35,898 bases of DNA, from assembly GCA_013816255.1 (NCBI GenBank), contig JACDET010000014.1, positions 1 to 35,898 of the forward strand, given 5' to 3'. Position 1 is the stretch's first letter. Each line of letters starts with the position of its first letter. Shown here piece after piece: positions 1-7,327 of the stretch. The position numbers and the translations under genes are program-made. Origin of the DNA: Candidatus Levyibacteriota bacterium (GTDB lineage Bacteria; Patescibacteriota; Microgenomatia; Levybacterales; UBA12049). The notes below the pieces were generated by a model. The model saw nothing but the letters and a program-made list of their open reading frames with translations. It made no database searches and was not told the origin of the DNA.

Positions 1-1
1 T

Positions 2-367
2 TACTTTACAACTGATGCGCCAAATCTTTCACAAGCAACGGGTATGGCAATTGATGGATCAGTTTGGATTGTGCAAAAGGACGGAAAAGTGCTGAAGTAT
101 ACAAGAGGTGAAGCAGATACGTTTGCAGTTTCAGGACTCAACAAGCCCTTAAATAAACCATCAAAAATTGTCACAGAGATCACCATGGCCAACATCTATA
201 TCCTGGATAACGGCAACAGGAGAATTGTCCAGATAGACAAAAAAGGTACTTTCCAAAAAGAATACAGTGCAGCGGTTCTCGCTACAGCAAAAGAATTTGA
301 AGTAGATCAAAAAAATAATAGAATACTCGTCCTCTCAGATAATAAAGTCTGGGAACTCCCCCTCTAA
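2..367 (+). CDS. C-terminal part of a beta-propeller-like protein (partial)
   Basis: The reading frame is already open at the left edge, so this is the 3' end of a longer gene; the internal ATG at 44 is probably not the start. The visible 121 residues contain repeated short blades of the form GMAIDGSVWIV, ANIYILDNGNRRIVQID and NRILVLSDNKVWEL, which is the pattern of NHL/SMP-30-type beta-propellers: hydrophobic strands separated by DG or DNGN turns. The protein ends in ELPL. The role is unknown; such repeats usually serve binding or scaffolding. smpB begins 43 bp downstream with its own promoter-like -10 box, so the two need not share a transcript. The propeller call is moderately safe; the identity of the whole gene cannot be judged from this fragment. 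Confidence 0.6.
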   Translation, partial: YFTTDAPNLSQATGMAIDGSVWIVQKDGKVLKYTRGEADTFAVSGLNKPLNKPSKIVTEITMANIYILDNGNRRIVQIDKKGTFQKEYSAAVLATAKEFEVDQKNNRILVLSDNKVWELPL

Positions 368-395
368 CACCGATCATAAATCAGCCTCCAGCCTG

Positions 396-410
396 TGATA
401 GAATAGGTAT
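396..410 (+). promoter_or_regulatory. Extended -10 element of smpB
   Basis: The sequence TG-A-TAGAAT (396-404) is an extended -10 box. It lies six bases before the smpB ATG at 411. That places the transcription start at or next to the start codon, implying a leaderless or nearly leaderless mRNA. No Shine-Dalgarno sequence is present. The same geometry recurs at many other genes in the window. Confidence 0.5.
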
Positions 411-869
411 ATGAAAATACCAAATAGAAAAGCCACCTTTGATTATGTCTTGCAGGATCATTTTGAGGCAGGGATTAATCTCGTCGGCGCTGAAGTAAAA
501 GCTGTGCGACTCGGTCATGCTGATTTATCAGGAAGCTTTGTCAGAATTATCAATGGACAGGCGCAACTGGTGAATGCCAAGATCTATCCCTATGCTTTTG
601 CAAGGTCAGATACCTTTCAAGAAACCCGCACCAGAAAACTGCTTCTCCATAAAAAAGAAATCATTTCGCTCAAATCCAAAATGGACGGCTCAAACTTGAC
701 AATCGTGCCTGTTTCCCTCTATACTACGCATAGTTTGATCAAAGTCGAACTTGCTTTGGCAAAGTCCAAAAAGAAGTTTGATAAGAAAGAATCGATCAAG
801 AACCGTGATATAGATCGAGATACAGAACGCGAAATACGAAATAAAACAACACGGATTGAGAGACAATAA
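411..869 (+). CDS. smpB: SsrA-binding protein SmpB
   Basis: SmpB binds tmRNA and carries it into stalled ribosomes during trans-translation. The 152-residue product has the normal family length and its hallmark blocks: NRKATFDY near the N-terminus, AGINLVGAEVKAVRLGHADL with SGSFVRI after it, the RTRKLLLHKKEI block near residues 75-86, and VELALAKSKKKFDKKESIK followed by a basic tail ending RDIDRDTEREIRNK. That tail is the part that becomes ordered in the decoding centre. The ATG at 411 fits the family N-terminus and follows a -10 box by six bases. Its RNA partner ssrA starts 79 bp downstream on the same strand, a common gene order in bacteria. Identification is secure. Confidence 0.97.
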   Translation: MKIPNRKATFDYVLQDHFEAGINLVGAEVKAVRLGHADLSGSFVRIINGQAQLVNAKIYPYAFARSDTFQETRTRKLLLHKKEIISLKSKMDGSNLTIVPVSLYTTHSLIKVELALAKSKKKFDKKESIKNRDIDRDTEREIRNKTTRIERQ

Positions 870-909
870 CAATCAATATCCGCCTTTGCAAAGCGATGCA
901 TGGAGTTAA

Positions 910-938
910 GGGGACCTGTCCCCCGAAGCCCAGCTTCG
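910..938 (+). repeat. Two short hairpins between smpB and ssrA
   Basis: GGGGA/TCCCC arms (910-914 and 919-923) are followed at once by CGAAGC-CCA-GCTTCG (924-938). Together they form two small GC-rich hairpins in the 79-bp gap before ssrA. No T run follows, so they are not a standard terminator. They may be a processing signal for the tmRNA precursor or a small dispersed repeat. The function is unknown. Confidence 0.5.
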
Positions 939-948
939 CAGGGCGAAG

Positions 949-1354
949 GGGGATGAATTGATTCGACGGAGAAAGTTCTTTTAAAACTGCAAGCCGACGA
1001 TGACACATGTCGTAAAACGAGGTCAAAAAACAAATGCTAAACTTAGCATAAAGGAACTTAGAGCGGAAAGAGACGCAATTCTCGCCGAGCTAGGTTTGGG
1101 ACAGCGAGCATACGCACTAGCTGCGTAAGCTTTAAAGCCTGTTTATATAAGTCTTTCCTCATTGGGACTGTATAGGCACAAAAACAGATGGGGAAAATTG
1201 TAAAATGACTAGCGGTGCTTTTACTCTTACAAGCCGCGTATACTTTGTTATTCCAGCCGACAGGAAACGGCAAAGTGAATTCTAATAATCGGCTACGCTT
1301 GTAGATGTTTTAACTAATTTTATTCGGACTCCGGTTCACTGCCGGACATCTCCA
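949..1354 (+). ncRNA. ssrA: Transfer-messenger RNA (tmRNA)
   Basis: The 5' acceptor strand GGGGATG (949-955) pairs over seven positions (one G-U) with CATCTCC (1347-1353). It is followed by the conserved AATTGATTCGACGG block. The T arm TCCGG-TTCACTG-CCGGA precedes the 3' acceptor strand, and TTAAAAC near the 5' part can pair with GTTTTAA near the 3' part (helix H2). The tag frame ends GCA TAC GCA CTA GCT GCG TAA (stop at 1126-1128), giving the conserved AYALAA proteolysis signal; the stop lies in an ACGCA/TGCGT hairpin as in other tmRNAs. Read upstream, the tag is about 30 residues if it resumes at GCT AAA CTT. CCA is not encoded. The last about 35 bases are also the antisense coding end of the serine recombinase. 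Confidence 0.95.
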
Positions 1355-2852
1355 CACTATCGTTTTTAGCCTGTCCAATTTCATTGATTAGCCTGACGGG
1401 ATAGGCTAAACTAGCGGTTCCAAACCCCTCTTTATAAGAGTATCTCAACTGATCTTCGAAATACATAAATAGAATCAATTTTTTATCATCGTAGTCCTCG
1501 CTTTTCCACATGGCCATAGGGTCTTTCAAAGTATCAAAAACTTTTTTAGTTACGGTTCCAAACTCATGAGAAGAGTATCTTGTTTTAGATAGTTCTCCTT
1601 CAATCTTTTTCTGCTTAGCTATTTCCTTTTGTATTTTCTCCTCGTATAGAGTTTTCATATTTGAATCTTTTGTTTTACCTATTTGTTCTAAATATGAATC
1701 AATTGTCCTTTTAATTGATTCCACTTCATTCGAAATTTTCCCCTTATTTTCCATATAGGCTTCACTTCTAATACCCCATTGTTCAAGAAGTACATCTTTT
1801 GTTAATTCAATATAAGCCTCCAAAGGCTTTGAATTAGCTAATAGATGCTCAAATTCAGGCTCTATTTTATGTTTACTAACTGTCTTCCAAATATAAATAC
1901 ACCCTTTTGACTTACAGAAATAATTTGCATAATAAGCATTCCGGCCCCTATTCCAACTGGCGGTCATAGGTCTTTCGCAGGCAGAACATAAAACAAAGGG
2001 GCGAAGAGGGAAATCAGAAGAATAATCTCGTCTTTTCCAAGGTTTTGATCGACCAAGTAGACGCTCTTGTACAAGATTAAAGGTCTCAAAAGAGATAAAG
2101 CCTTCATGCTGGGCTTTCATAAGAGGCTGATCCCACTCCATATATTCAATATGTCCTGCATATAATGGATTTTTTAATATCTCTTGTACACTACTTAATG
2201 CAGGACGATTAGACAAACCTTCAGCTTCAAATGACTTATGCAAGTCTTGTCTCACTTCTTCCGGAGTAAGCAAACTACCATCTCTAAATTTTTCTATACT
2301 TTTTTTAAGTATTGAGGCATAAGGCTCATTAGGAGTGAGTATTTTCCCATGTGCGGAATCTTTTCTATTTACCAGCCCGATAGGTGGCATAAATGGCCAA
2401 TATCCCCTTTGGAGGCGTGCTTTCATTTTCTGTATTACTTGTCGTCTATTTGACTTCCGTTGATATTGATTACTAACAGCAAGCATCAATTCAGCCATTT
2501 CACTCTCGTCGCTTTCATCATAATTAAAGTTCAGGCATTCCAGTTTTGCCCCTCTTGAAACAAGTTCTGTCTTGAGTTGAATATGAACCTTAACATCTCT
2601 AGCAAAGCGAGAAAGATCATCAAAGATAACTACAAACTTTTCTAAAGGATGCTCATCTAAAAAATCGATAAGTGCTTTCATTGCTGGTCTATCAAATAGG
2701 CCTCCGCTTATTCCTTCATCGGGGAAGACTCTTTCGATAGGATATCCTTTGATATTGGCAAAATCTTTACAACGCTTTTCCTGACTATCCAGTCCGTGCC
2801 CTTCATTAACTTGCCTTTGTGAAGAAACCCTACAATAAATCAATGCTTTCAT
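1320..2852 (-). CDS. Large serine recombinase / integrase
   Basis: The 510-residue protein has the domain order of large serine integrases. The N-terminal resolvase domain (about 1-150) has CRVSS with the nucleophile Ser10 and Arg8, and DDLSRFARD (78-86) with further catalytic arginines. The recombinase DNA-binding domain (about 150-270) includes NPLYAGHIEY. A zinc ribbon follows with Cys289, Cys292, Cys313 and Cys318, and a charged coiled-coil segment lies around 375-430. Such enzymes integrate and excise mobile elements at short attachment sites. The gene starts directly after the 57-residue ORF stop and reads antisense through the last about 35 bases of ssrA; its final residues (SGSEPESE) are encoded there. 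This suggests that the tmRNA 3' end is the attachment site. It appears intact. Confidence 0.93.
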   Translation of the reverse strand: MKALIYCRVSSQRQVNEGHGLDSQEKRCKDFANIKGYPIERVFPDEGISGGLFDRPAMKALIDFLDEHPLEKFVVIFDDLSRFARDVKVHIQLKTELVSRGAKLECLNFNYDESDESEMAELMLAVSNQYQRKSNRRQVIQKMKARLQRGYWPFMPPIGLVNRKDSAHGKILTPNEPYASILKKSIEKFRDGSLLTPEEVRQDLHKSFEAEGLSNRPALSSVQEILKNPLYAGHIEYMEWDQPLMKAQHEGFISFETFNLVQERLLGRSKPWKRRDYSSDFPLRPFVLCSACERPMTASWNRGRNAYYANYFCKSKGCIYIWKTVSKHKIEPEFEHLLANSKPLEAYIELTKDVLLEQWGIRSEAYMENKGKISNEVESIKRTIDSYLEQIGKTKDSNMKTLYEEKIQKEIAKQKKIEGELSKTRYSSHEFGTVTKKVFDTLKDPMAMWKSEDYDDKKLILFMYFEDQLRYSYKEGFGTASLAYPVRLINEIGQAKNDSVEMSGSEPESE

Positions 2853-2853
2853 A

Positions 2854-3027
2854 CTAATTTTTATCCTCTCTTTCTACAACAGAACTTATAGATTTGTCAC
2901 ATAATACCCTTAACATTTGTAGGAGTCTAGTTATCTCCGCATCTGACATACGCTTAGCACATTCTCCAAGCCTTTTACGTGCATGAGCAACAGTAACAGC
3001 CTTATAACTGAATTTTTGGTTAGCCAT
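2854..3027 (-). CDS. Small protein of the recombinase cassette (57 aa)
   Basis: This small ORF starts MANQKFSYKAVTVAHARKRL and ends VEREDKN. It has a clear Shine-Dalgarno GGAGG seven bases before its ATG, unlike most genes in the window. It overlaps the end of the upstream DUF5659-like gene by 8 bp, and its stop lies one base before the recombinase ATG, so the three are very likely translated together. The protein is basic at its N-terminus with a predicted amphipathic helix (MSDAEITRLLQMLRVLCDKS). I do not recognise a family. A role as a recombination-directionality or accessory factor is only a guess from position. Confidence 0.7.
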   Translation of the reverse strand: MANQKFSYKAVTVAHARKRLGECAKRMSDAEITRLLQMLRVLCDKSISSVVEREDKN

Positions 3028-3271
3028 TTTGGCCTCCTTCGTATAATCTTGATTTAACTATTTTGAGTTGGGATAGTAGTGCTTTAGGTTCAATTAAAAG
3101 TTCGCCTTTCCAATATTGATCAATTAAAGTTGATAATCGAGGAGTGCTCTCAAATATAAACCTTGCCTGTCTTGGATTTGCAAAATCTACGGATTCTATT
3201 GAAGAATATAATGAAAGTGTCGCCGCAAGAAATAAGTTATCTGTTGAATATGTCTTTTTATGTTTATGCAT
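3020..3271 (-). CDS. DUF5659-like protein
   Basis: The 83-residue product has the pattern I associate with DUF5659: a TYSTDNLFLAATLSLY start (threonine, aspartate, leucine, alanine), then ARFIFEST, STLIDQYWKGELLIEPKALL and LKIVKSRLYEG. Proteins of this type often sit next to serine recombinases in CPR genomes; the biochemical role is unknown. I prefer the internal ATG at 3271 over the one at 3286, because a TATGAT -10 box lies exactly six bases before it and actually contains the upstream ATG. It heads the cassette DUF5659-like, 57-aa protein, recombinase. The family call is from memory of the pattern and is moderately sure. Confidence 0.65.
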   Translation of the reverse strand: MHKHKKTYSTDNLFLAATLSLYSSIESVDFANPRQARFIFESTPRLSTLIDQYWKGELLIEPKALLSQLKIVKSRLYEGGQNG

Positions 3272-3328
3272 GACTGAATCATACAAAATGGATTGAAGTC
3301 CTTTATCTAGGGGTTATTTTAATAAGTA

Positions 3329-4135
3329 CTAGTTCTGAGGTATGCCTCGTTCTTTATATGCTAAGGCTATATATTGTCTGATGTTCTGGATCTTCTTTAT
3401 AGTCTTCCGTATATTTTCTGGTCCGAAGGACTCTTCATCTTCAAATCCTTGCATATCAAGCCACCGAGATGCTACATCCTCATCCTTAACATATCCATGC
3501 TTTTTACTTAGTTCCTTTTCAATCTTTTTAATAATTTTTAATTCTTTAATATATCTTTCTAAGCTAGATTTAGGATCAAGCCTTTCTCGCTGTAAAGATG
3601 GATAGCAATCACTCTTCTTCAGAATAGCATTCTGCATTTTATTACTAAGTTTTGCATTGTTTGTATCAAGTCTGCTAAGAACTCTAATTTGGGGAATTGG
3701 AGCAGGATGAGAGCTATGACGAACGTTTATATCAATTAAAAAATCCGTTCCAGGAGCAGATAGCTTGTTATAGTTAATGTAATCTAATAGAGCCTTGTGA
3801 AAGTGCAAAGGTAAATTAGTTATTTGGTAAATTTCTTCTATTACTTCATAGGTTTCTTTCTGCTTACCTGTCATATCGGTAACTCGTTTATTCGGATACT
3901 GCCAAGACTCTCGCTCTTTTAATGGAACGTAGCAGGTAGGACGATTAGAACGAAACTCTTCCTTAAAACCCTTAGATAGAAAGTTTCTTTTATGCCCAGT
4001 TGAAGGAATGTCATATATTTTCCGGATTTTCTTTACACGAGTCTGAAACCATTTTGTATCAATGAGTAATCTCATGGTATCCAGATTTCTTTCAAAAGAA
4101 GGCCAATTTATAGTTTCATATAGTTGATCTAACAT
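3329..4135 (-). CDS. Hypothetical protein of the mobile element (268 aa)
   Basis: I do not recognise this protein. It is soluble, charged and helical, with no signal peptide or membrane segment. Visible stretches include NWPSFERNLDTMRLLIDTKW at the N-terminus, LHFHKALLDYINYNKLSAPG in the middle, and a lysine-rich helical region (YIKELKIIKKIEKELSKKHG) before a C-terminal WLDMQGF...IRQYIALAYKERG part. The start at 4135 is seven bases after a TATAAG box. It lies 56 bp after the DUF5681-like gene on the same strand and upstream of the recombinase cassette, so it belongs to the element. A replication, packaging or regulatory role is possible, but nothing in the sequence decides it. Confidence 0.6.
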   Translation of the reverse strand: MLDQLYETINWPSFERNLDTMRLLIDTKWFQTRVKKIRKIYDIPSTGHKRNFLSKGFKEEFRSNRPTCYVPLKERESWQYPNKRVTDMTGKQKETYEVIEEIYQITNLPLHFHKALLDYINYNKLSAPGTDFLIDINVRHSSHPAPIPQIRVLSRLDTNNAKLSNKMQNAILKKSDCYPSLQRERLDPKSSLERYIKELKIIKKIEKELSKKHGYVKDEDVASRWLDMQGFEDEESFGPENIRKTIKKIQNIRQYIALAYKERGIPQN

Positions 4136-4191
4136 ACTTATGCTTATATTGAGGATATTTTAACATACAGAGGCTAGCACGTGGCCACACG

Positions 4192-4521
4192 TTAGCGTAT
4201 AACGCGAGGTTCAATGACTTGTGGGAGTATATCAGGTTCAATTTCTGTTTTACGGCCATATCCTGTACGACTTAACCAATACATAGCAGATATATCACCA
4301 GATATTGCTTTTGCTATTGCGACATAGACAATTACTTTCAAAGGCGAACCAATAGCCTTTGCTGCTGCTTTATTTTTTATAGGAACAAGATCCCAATTGA
4401 AGTTCTCATTTTCTAATTCTCGAATTATAGTTTTGAGATTCTTTGCTCCTTTGGGTCTACCGTTATGACGCCTGGGATCATCTGCTCCGGAGAATGGTTT
4501 TAGATTTTGAATATTTGCCAT
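4192..4521 (-). CDS. DUF5681-like protein
   Basis: The 109-residue protein begins MANIQNLKPFSGADDPRRHN and continues with NGRPKGAKNLKTII, the N-terminal signature of DUF5681 proteins. These are often found in phages and mobile elements and are sometimes considered related to small terminase subunits. The rest is helical (SPLKVIVYVAIAKAISGDIS) with a C-terminal TGYGRKTEIEPDILPQVIEP. It lies 27 bp after the SH3 membrane-protein gene on the same strand and is probably cotranscribed with it. The start has only a weak GAGTGA upstream. It supports a phage- or plasmid-like origin of the surrounding DNA. No large terminase or capsid gene is present, so this is not an intact prophage. Confidence 0.65.
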   Translation of the reverse strand: MANIQNLKPFSGADDPRRHNGRPKGAKNLKTIIRELENENFNWDLVPIKNKAAAKAIGSPLKVIVYVAIAKAISGDISAMYWLSRTGYGRKTEIEPDILPQVIEPRVIR

Positions 4522-4548
4522 TTTTCACTCAATTCTCGCTCTATTATC

Positions 4549-5217
4549 TCATTTTGGCTCTAAAAAATCTTCCATTACCCAGCCTTTGTCAGGACTTGGA
4601 AAAGGAGCATTTGGCCATATAACTGCGTAGTACCTTTTTTCTAGTTTGTCGTTGTAATAGTCATTGTATGCTAGGACTTCCTCATAACAAGGAACTCTTT
4701 GAATTATTTCCAACTTGCCTAATTCAGGACTTCGAACCAAAACGGCACCATTTAGACCATTAACACCACATTTCACAGTGTAAAACTTTGTATACTTCTC
4801 CTCATCTAAACTTGGTGATAAAGATTGTTTTTCTTCTTTAACCTCTGCATTCTTTACAGGATTTTTTGTACTGGCAACCACAGTAGATTGAGTATTTGTG
4901 CTCTGTACACCATTAGACCAGGCTTTATTAAATTCTTCGCAATCTTTTTGACCTAATCCTATTTCTTTACCGTCCGGTCCAATGCACTTCCATGATTGCT
5001 GATTTGCAGTACTGGCCTTCTTATCATCATGAAATTCAACAATCAAACCATTTATCCAAACAAATCCCCATAATGCAGCAATAGCTGCAATGCGATATTT
5101 TTTATCCCATTTTTGCTTCCATATCCATTGACTCGCCCATACAAGCAAAAATATAGGCAAAAGTAATACTACTACCCACCATTTTTCATACCATTTTTTC
5201 TTTTTTTCAATACTCAT
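4549..5217 (-). CDS. Membrane protein with C-terminal SH3-like domain
   Basis: The 222-residue protein begins MSIEKKKKWYEKW, then has two membrane segments (WVVVLLLPIFLLVWASQWIW and IAAIAALWGFVWINGLIV). A short WKCIGPDGKEIGLGQKDC motif follows, then a Ser/Thr-rich linker. The C-terminal domain (YTVKCGVNG..AVLVRSPELG...PCYEEVLAY...GWVMEDFLEP) matches bacterial SH3 folds, which often bind peptidoglycan peptides. The start at 5217 is chosen over 5274 because TATAAT lies nine bases upstream and AGGAG lies between them. It is divergent from the XRE regulator at 5292, with 74 bp between the starts, so both promoters share one region that the regulator may control. Exact function unknown. Confidence 0.65.
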   Translation of the reverse strand: MSIEKKKKWYEKWWVVVLLLPIFLLVWASQWIWKQKWDKKYRIAAIAALWGFVWINGLIVEFHDDKKASTANQQSWKCIGPDGKEIGLGQKDCEEFNKAWSNGVQSTNTQSTVVASTKNPVKNAEVKEEKQSLSPSLDEEKYTKFYTVKCGVNGLNGAVLVRSPELGKLEIIQRVPCYEEVLAYNDYYNDKLEKRYYAVIWPNAPFPSPDKGWVMEDFLEPK

Positions 5218-5291
5218 AACTCCTACATTATAGCACAAAATGAGACTTATCGTCTCTGGATACATAGTCATCATTGCGAGAGTATAGATTC

Positions 5292-5501
5292 ATGAGTGAT
5301 ATTAAAGTTAAGTTTGGAAATCATCTAAGAAAATTGCGTGAAGATAGAAGACTCACCCAGGAGGAATTAGCAGATAAGGCTGGAATGCATTTCACATATA
5401 TCGGACAAATAGAACGAGGGTTAAGAAACCCTTCCCTTGTTAATCTTCATAAGATTGCTAAAGCTCTGAGGATATCTGCAGGACAACTTCTTCCATTTTA
5501 A
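5292..5501 (+). CDS. XRE-family transcriptional regulator
   Basis: This compact 69-residue Cro/CI-type helix-turn-helix protein covers the whole domain: FGNHLRKLREDRRLTQEELA (helices 1-2), DKAGMHFTYIGQIERGLRNP (recognition helix with IGQIERG) and SLVNLHKIAKALRISAGQLL. Length and motif are standard for single-domain phage- or plasmid-type repressors. The ATG at 5292 begins MSDIKVKFG; the TTG at 5274 would add only six residues with no family match. It is divergent from the SH3 membrane-protein operon and 64 bp upstream of the 5566 operon, a position suited to control either. I could not find a convincing repeated operator in the intergenic DNA. Confidence 0.88.
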   Translation: MSDIKVKFGNHLRKLREDRRLTQEELADKAGMHFTYIGQIERGLRNPSLVNLHKIAKALRISAGQLLPF

Positions 5502-5565
5502 GATTATCAACCGACCCGTTAGGACAAATCCATTTAGTATATAATTACATTGTTTTACATTTACC

Positions 5566-6303
5566 ATGGAAATTATTATTAAAATATTAAATGATAACCA
5601 AGGGGTAATTAGTGCAGTTGGTTTATTCTTAGTCGTGCCGTTAAGCCTTCTGACTGGTTTGATTATTGATAGCGTATCAAAAGATAACAATAGAAAGAAG
5701 CTAGCAGAGATTCTAATTGACGAATTATGGTTTAACTTAAATTACGTATCTCAAATAAATAATTCTTACGAAAGAAATTTACATGATACAAATGGAGTGC
5801 ATCTCCCTCATTACCCCCCACGGACAGCCATTATAGAAAAAATTATCGAGTTTAACTTAATCAAGCCATTAAGTTACAGTAGGAAACTATTAGAAGTTTA
5901 TGCCCAGCTTTCTGAAGCAAAAATAGAATTCAGTAAATGGGTCAGTTACTTAAATGCTAATGCGAATGATATTCTGACAAATAAAAATGTTTATAAAACA
6001 AAAAGCACTACACTCCAAACATATATTGAGCCATTGATGAAAAATATGATAGATTTATGGCTACAACTTCTGTTAAATCAAGATAATAAGGAGCTAAATG
6101 AAAATTTTGTTGCAATCAAACAAGAGTTTCAAGAAAAATTAAAGAAGAACAAGCAAATCAGAGTATGCTATAAGACTTCTGAATTAAAAGTTAGCGAAAA
6201 GGCTTTTGTTTACATCTGCTGGATCAATGATTCAAAAAAATCATTACCGGATATCATTGAGCTTAAAGACAAGGCTGCCTTATTTGATACTTGGAAAGAT
6301 TAG
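5566..6303 (+). CDS. Hypothetical membrane-anchored protein, first gene of a putative defence operon
   Basis: The 245-residue protein has one N-terminal membrane segment (about 13-34, ISAVGLFLVVPLSLLTGLII) followed by a long helical cytoplasmic part: KLAEILIDELWFNLNYVSQI, then SYSRKLLEVYAQLSEAKIEF and a lysine-rich helix LKKNKQIRVCYK. I do not recognise a named family. A TATAAT box lies about 22 bases before the ATG, leaving a short leader. The next gene starts 16 bp downstream on the same strand, and the HNH gene one base after that, so the three very likely form an operon. Short membrane-anchored helical proteins are common partners of nucleases in anti-phage systems, but a role here is inference only. 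Confidence 0.65.
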   Translation: MEIIIKILNDNQGVISAVGLFLVVPLSLLTGLIIDSVSKDNNRKKLAEILIDELWFNLNYVSQINNSYERNLHDTNGVHLPHYPPRTAIIEKIIEFNLIKPLSYSRKLLEVYAQLSEAKIEFSKWVSYLNANANDILTNKNVYKTKSTTLQTYIEPLMKNMIDLWLQLLLNQDNKELNENFVAIKQEFQEKLKKNKQIRVCYKTSELKVSEKAFVYICWINDSKKSLPDIIELKDKAALFDTWKD

Positions 6304-6318
6304 CAGATCCAGAATACA

Positions 6319-7326
6319 ATGGACCATTCACATTACATATCTTTACTAAAAAAAGCACAAGACTCAGAGGAATCTCATAGTTACTTTAGTGCAGCAATTT
6401 ACTATAAAGATGCACTAGAAGAAGCTGTTAAACTCCAAAACTCTCCCTACATTAAATTATGCAAAAATAAGCTCGTTGAAATGAACGAAAAATCATTATC
6501 TGGAGAAGAATTCAAAGAGGTAGAAGTTACTTATGAACTCTCTCCTAAAGAACAAACATCGCTTAAACTTTTTATTGAGAGTTTCCTAAAGATTGATAAT
6601 AAACAGGAAACTCTATCCAGAATTGGTCTCCACCCATATTTAATGCCTAAAGTAAAAGAGATTAAGACTACTGCAGGGAACACTATGCCAGTATCTTATC
6701 AGTTTGTAACTTTAGCGAGTATTTCGGAAGAAGGACATTCTATTAAAGGAGGCTCTGTAGCAGCAGATTCATGGTATATGCAGATGTATGATCTATATCT
6801 AAAAAATATAATGAGTATGTCCCTTAGTAAAATATTTTATATACTGATAAACGATAATCCTTTTTCAACCAATATGAGTTATAAAGATTTTGAAACATTC
6901 ATTTCTAAATTTAAGTTTATAAACAAAAAAAGGGTAAAGATTATCCTAACTGGTATGAAAAGCTATTTTGAAAAAGATTATGTTTCAGCACTTCATATAT
7001 TGGTCCCACAGTTTGAATCGTTGATACTAGATATAGCTAAAAATAATAAGCTAGATGTAGTCGCTGTTGACAGGAAAGTTATTGCAACGAGACCCATCAT
7101 ATTATCAGAAAATCACTTAGATTCCCCGGATTTTAAGAGAATCTTTAGTGAAGATTTTTGTGCACAAATAAAATTTGTATTATTTGAACCATTAGGCTTC
7201 AGATTAAGACACAAAATAGCACACGGTGAAATTACATTCAATGAATGTAATTTTCAAAATACTACTCTAGTTTTATATCTATATTTGGCATTACTTTCCA
7301 GACAGAACCTATCTACTAATAAATAA
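6319..7326 (+). CDS. DUF4209 / HEPN-like protein
   Basis: The 335-residue protein has an N-terminal helical repeat-like region (SYFSAAIYYKDALEEAVKLQ). A middle part contains KSYFEKDYVSALHILVPQFE, then a C-terminal domain with FRLRHKIAHGE. The arrangement 'Y..DY.SALHILVPQ.E' followed later by 'R....HG' is the pattern of DUF4209 proteins. The motif Arg297-x4-His302 matches the R-x4-6-H active site of HEPN ribonucleases, although DUF4209 activity is not established to my knowledge. It is the middle gene of a tight three-gene operon, 16 bp after a membrane protein and 1 bp before an HNH nuclease gene. RNase toxicity in an abortive-infection setting is a reasonable hypothesis, not shown by sequence alone. 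Confidence 0.65.
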   Translation: MDHSHYISLLKKAQDSEESHSYFSAAIYYKDALEEAVKLQNSPYIKLCKNKLVEMNEKSLSGEEFKEVEVTYELSPKEQTSLKLFIESFLKIDNKQETLSRIGLHPYLMPKVKEIKTTAGNTMPVSYQFVTLASISEEGHSIKGGSVAADSWYMQMYDLYLKNIMSMSLSKIFYILINDNPFSTNMSYKDFETFISKFKFINKKRVKIILTGMKSYFEKDYVSALHILVPQFESLILDIAKNNKLDVVAVDRKVIATRPIILSENHLDSPDFKRIFSEDFCAQIKFVLFEPLGFRLRHKIAHGEITFNECNFQNTTLVLYLYLALLSRQNLSTNK

Positions 7327-7327
7327 T

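Noticed and set aside
719-1033. Minus-strand frame covering the smpB end and tmRNA start
   Set aside because: It overlaps two securely identified genes and its sequence shows no domain.
4192-4521. Evidence of an intact prophage from the DUF5681-like gene
   Set aside because: No large terminase, portal, capsid or tail genes occur in the element, so it is better described as a small integrative element.
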